Assembly: GCF_947259345.1 (NCBI RefSeq)
Contig: NZ_CAMYLS010000031.1
Location: 1-33,286, forward strand
Source: an uncultured Maricaulis sp.
Lineage (GTDB): Bacteria; Pseudomonadota; Alphaproteobacteria; Caulobacterales; Maricaulaceae
DNA: 33,286 bases
Reading direction: 5' to 3'
How positions within the stretch are numbered: position 1 is the stretch's first letter; every line of letters starts with the position of its first letter. The notes below the pieces were generated by a model. It was given only the letters and a program-made list of their open reading frames with translations, did no database searches and was not told the origin of the DNA. A program made the translations under genes and the position numbers. Of this stretch, positions 31,369 to 33,286 are shown one piece after another.

Positions 31369-32658
31369 TCAGGCGTGCTGCAGCGCCTGTTCGAGATCGG
31401 CAATCAGGTCGTCCGGGTTCTCGATACCCACCGAGATCCGCACCAGACCGTCCGAGAAACCCTGGCGCTTGCGCAGCTCCGGATCGACACCGCGGTGCGT
31501 GGTCGAGCCCGGGTGGCAGATCAGGGTTTCCGTACCGCCCAGGCTGACGGCCAGCTTCATGACCTGAAGGGCATTGAGCATGCGGAAGGCCGCCTTTTCA
31601 TCGGCCAGATCGAAGGCGAAGGTCGAGCCCGCCATCGATGACTGGGCGTGGAAGACATCGCCGTCGCGGGTGCCCTTTTCGAGGAAACCGAGATAACGGA
31701 CCCGGCTGACCTTGGGATGGTCGCGGAGATATTCAGCCACCTTGCGGGCGCCCAGCGCTGCCGCTTCCATGCGGATCTTCACGGTCTCCAGCGAACGCAG
31801 CAGCATCCAGCAGGTATGCGGGTCGAGATTCGTCCCGAGATAACCACGCAGACCGCGAATCTGGGCCATGGCTTCAGACGTCCCCGATGCCGAGCCGGCA
31901 ATCAGATCGGAATGGCCCCCGATATATTTGGTCAGCGAGTAGACAACGACATCGGCACCCAGAGCCAACGGTGCCTGGCCGACCGGGCCGAGGAAGGTGT
32001 TGTCGACGACGATCCAGGGACGCTTGCCCTGTTTTTCGGCGATCATGTCGGCGATCCGGCGGCACGCCTGCAGATCGACGAGGTCATTGGTCGGGTTGGT
32101 CGGTGTTTCGGTATAGATGACCGAGACTTCGCCTTCGGCCATCGCGGCGGTCGCCGCATCGCGAAGCTCGTCTTCACGGGCTCCCGCGAAGAAGTCGACC
32201 GACTTAATGCCGTAATGCGGCAGGAATTTTCGGATCAGGCTCTCCGTGCCGCCATAGAGCGGCGTCGACTGTAGGATGACCGAACCGCTATGAGCCAGGC
32301 CCATCAGGGTCGTCGAGATGGCGGCCATGCCGGAGGAGAAGACGGCGGCCTCATCGGCGCCGTCATAAAGGGCGAGACGGTCCTCGAGGACTTCCATGTT
32401 CGGATTGTTGAAGCGGGAATACATCAGCCCCGCCTGTTCCGGATCACCCTCTTCGGCCTGGCCCAGCGAGACACGGAAGAAGGCCGCGCCATCCTCGGCC
32501 GTGGCGAAGGCAAATGTCGAGGTCAGGAATACCGGCGGCTTGATCGACATTTCCGAGAGCTTGGGATCATAGCCATAGCTCATCATCTGGGTTTCAGGGC
32601 TCAGCTTGTGCCCGGCGACTTCGCGCTTGCGATAGGATTTGTCCGGCTTGCTCATCAT
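31369..32658 (-). CDS. Cystathionine gamma-synthase/methionine gamma-lyase family enzyme
   Basis: A 429-residue PLP enzyme of the Cys/Met metabolism family. Readable elements: YSRFNNPN near 80-87 (phosphate-binding Tyr and Arg), SSGMAAIST, IYTETPTNPTND, D219 stacking in VVDNTFLGP, and K244 (YSLTKYIGGHSDLIAG), which forms the Schiff base. LGGTETLICHPGSTTH near the C-terminus is a family motif. Which reaction it runs (gamma-synthase, gamma-lyase or O-acyl-homoserine sulfhydrylase) cannot be settled by eye. An N-terminal extension of about 35 residues before the core and the GQAEEGDPEQAGL insertion distinguish it from the short E. coli MetB form. The first ATG at 32658 follows GGGAGAA. It lies upstream of the AST genes but with a strong hairpin in between. 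Confidence 0.9.
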   Translation of the reverse strand: MMSKPDKSYRKREVAGHKLSPETQMMSYGYDPKLSEMSIKPPVFLTSTFAFATAEDGAAFFRVSLGQAEEGDPEQAGLMYSRFNNPNMEVLEDRLALYDGADEAAVFSSGMAAISTTLMGLAHSGSVILQSTPLYGGTESLIRKFLPHYGIKSVDFFAGAREDELRDAATAAMAEGEVSVIYTETPTNPTNDLVDLQACRRIADMIAEKQGKRPWIVVDNTFLGPVGQAPLALGADVVVYSLTKYIGGHSDLIAGSASGTSEAMAQIRGLRGYLGTNLDPHTCWMLLRSLETVKIRMEAAALGARKVAEYLRDHPKVSRVRYLGFLEKGTRDGDVFHAQSSMAGSTFAFDLADEKAAFRMLNALQVMKLAVSLGGTETLICHPGSTTHRGVDPELRKRQGFSDGLVRISVGIENPDDLIADLEQALQHA

Positions 32659-32823
32659 GGTTCTCCCGACGCTTGACGGCCTGTTTGCCGCAAAGGGTTT
32701 CCGCCGGTTTGAACCGGCCAATCGGGCGGGTCAAGCCTGCCCTCAGCAGAGCGGAAAAACCGCCCAATCATGCCCCGAAACAGATAGATTGGCGCACTAA
32801 TCTTCCAAACGGAGCCACAGCAC

Positions 32824-32860
32824 AAAAAAATGCGGCCCGGTGACAAACACCGGGCCGCAT
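32824..32860 (-). terminator. Rho-independent terminator of the OmpA-like gene
   Basis: ATGCGGCCCGGTG at 32830-32842 pairs perfectly with 32848-32860 across a 5-base loop. On the minus strand it ends in a run of seven T (32824-32830), 25 bases past the stop of the OmpA-like gene. Confidence 0.94.
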
Positions 32861-32884
32861 CTTGTTCAGCAATCACATCGACGC

Positions 32885-33286
32885 TTAGTCGAGAATGATG
32901 ACCACTTCCGTACGACGGTTCAGCGGCTCGCGGACACCGTCAGCGGTTGCGACGGCATTGCGGGTCTCACCGAAGGCTTCCATCGAGATGGAGCTCGCCG
33001 GAACGCCAAGGCGAACCAGTTCCTCACGGACAACGCGGGCACGGCGCTCGGACAGACCCACATTGTAGGAGGCTGCACCGGAACGGTCCGTAAAGCCGGC
33101 GACCGTCACGCGAGTGACGTCACAGGAACCACGCTGGTTGGCTGCCTGAGCGATAACCGCACGTGCCTGGTCTGTGAGCGAAGAGCTGTCCCACTCGAAA
33201 TAGACCGGGAAGCTGACATCGTCACACGCCGGCGGAGGCGGAGGCGGAGGCGGCGGAGGCGGAGGCGGCGGAGGCGGCGGCGGGGG
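32885..33286 (-). CDS. OmpA-family outer-membrane protein, C-terminal part
   Basis: Only the last 133 residues are in the window; the gene continues past the right edge. They begin with 19 consecutive prolines (33230-33286), then ACDDVSFPVYFEWDSSSL, then an OmpA peptidoglycan-binding domain: VTVAGFTDRSGAASYNVGLS with the conserved aspartate, ERRARVVREELVRLGVPASS, and NRRTEVVIIL at the end. This domain binds diaminopimelate in the wall and ties the outer membrane to it. The proline stretch would be a stiff linker between a barrel (outside the window) and this domain. A strong terminator follows. The exact length of the proline run cannot be known from this window. Confidence 0.93.
   Translation of the reverse strand, partial: PPPPPPPPPPPPPPPPPPPACDDVSFPVYFEWDSSSLTDQARAVIAQAANQRGSCDVTRVTVAGFTDRSGAASYNVGLSERRARVVREELVRLGVPASSISMEAFGETRNAVATADGVREPLNRRTEVVIILD

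Noticed and set aside
33230-33286. GGC/GGA tandem-like repeat at the right edge considered as a non-coding repeat or array
   Set aside because: In frame on the minus strand it encodes only prolines leading directly into an OmpA domain, so it is coding.

Overview
The window looks like chromosomal DNA of a GC-rich alphaproteobacterium of the Caulobacterales/Maricaulales type; a Maricaulis-like or Hyphomonadaceae relative is my best guess. The reasons are a histidine tRNA with A73 and no encoded G-1, CtrA-like TTAA-N7-TTAA boxes, two DUF2336 proteins, a large TonB-dependent receptor, a proline-rich OmpA protein, and a Caulobacter-style arginine succinyltransferase (AST) cluster. I see no transposase, integrase, phage gene or CRISPR array. 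The assignment is inference; no search was run.

Layout. 1-631 has no confident gene and holds a diverged 62-bp direct repeat. 632-2793 carries two divergent LytTR regulators, one a soluble receiver-LytTR protein and one anchored in the membrane, with a hairpin-rich spacer between them. 3200-6262 is a TonB-dependent receptor closed by a strong terminator. 6315-10423 (minus) is a tight three-gene operon: a sulfotransferase, a glycosyltransferase-like/sulfotransferase fusion and an ABC exporter. 10622-11164 is a lipoprotein cytochrome c. 11179-14074 (minus) holds an EgtB-like enzyme, a class II aldolase and a beta-barrel protein.

14172-19236 is a signalling and cell-cycle block: DUF2336, NAD kinase, a receiver-only regulator and an Hpt protein on the plus strand, then a second DUF2336 protein and a PleA-like lytic transglycosylase on the minus strand. 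CtrA-like boxes lie in front of three of its transcription units. 19459-24600 holds a small DUF6491-type secreted protein, tRNA-His, an M48 lipoprotein protease, an AsmA-family protein and a secreted triple beta-gamma-crystallin protein.

24689-32658 is mostly amino-acid catabolism. Phenylalanine hydroxylase sits behind a promoter overlapped by a perfect 20-bp palindrome. The minus-strand cluster M20 peptidase-astA-astD-astB has no AstE or AstC in view, so the M20 enzyme is a candidate desuccinylase. A trans-sulfuration-type PLP enzyme lies upstream. The window ends inside an OmpA-like protein with at least 19 consecutive prolines.

The most interesting items are the sulfotransferase/exporter operon, the kinase-less phosphorelay block with CtrA-like boxes, the NAD kinase with no conventional start codon, the phhA operator, and the M20 enzyme in the AST operon.
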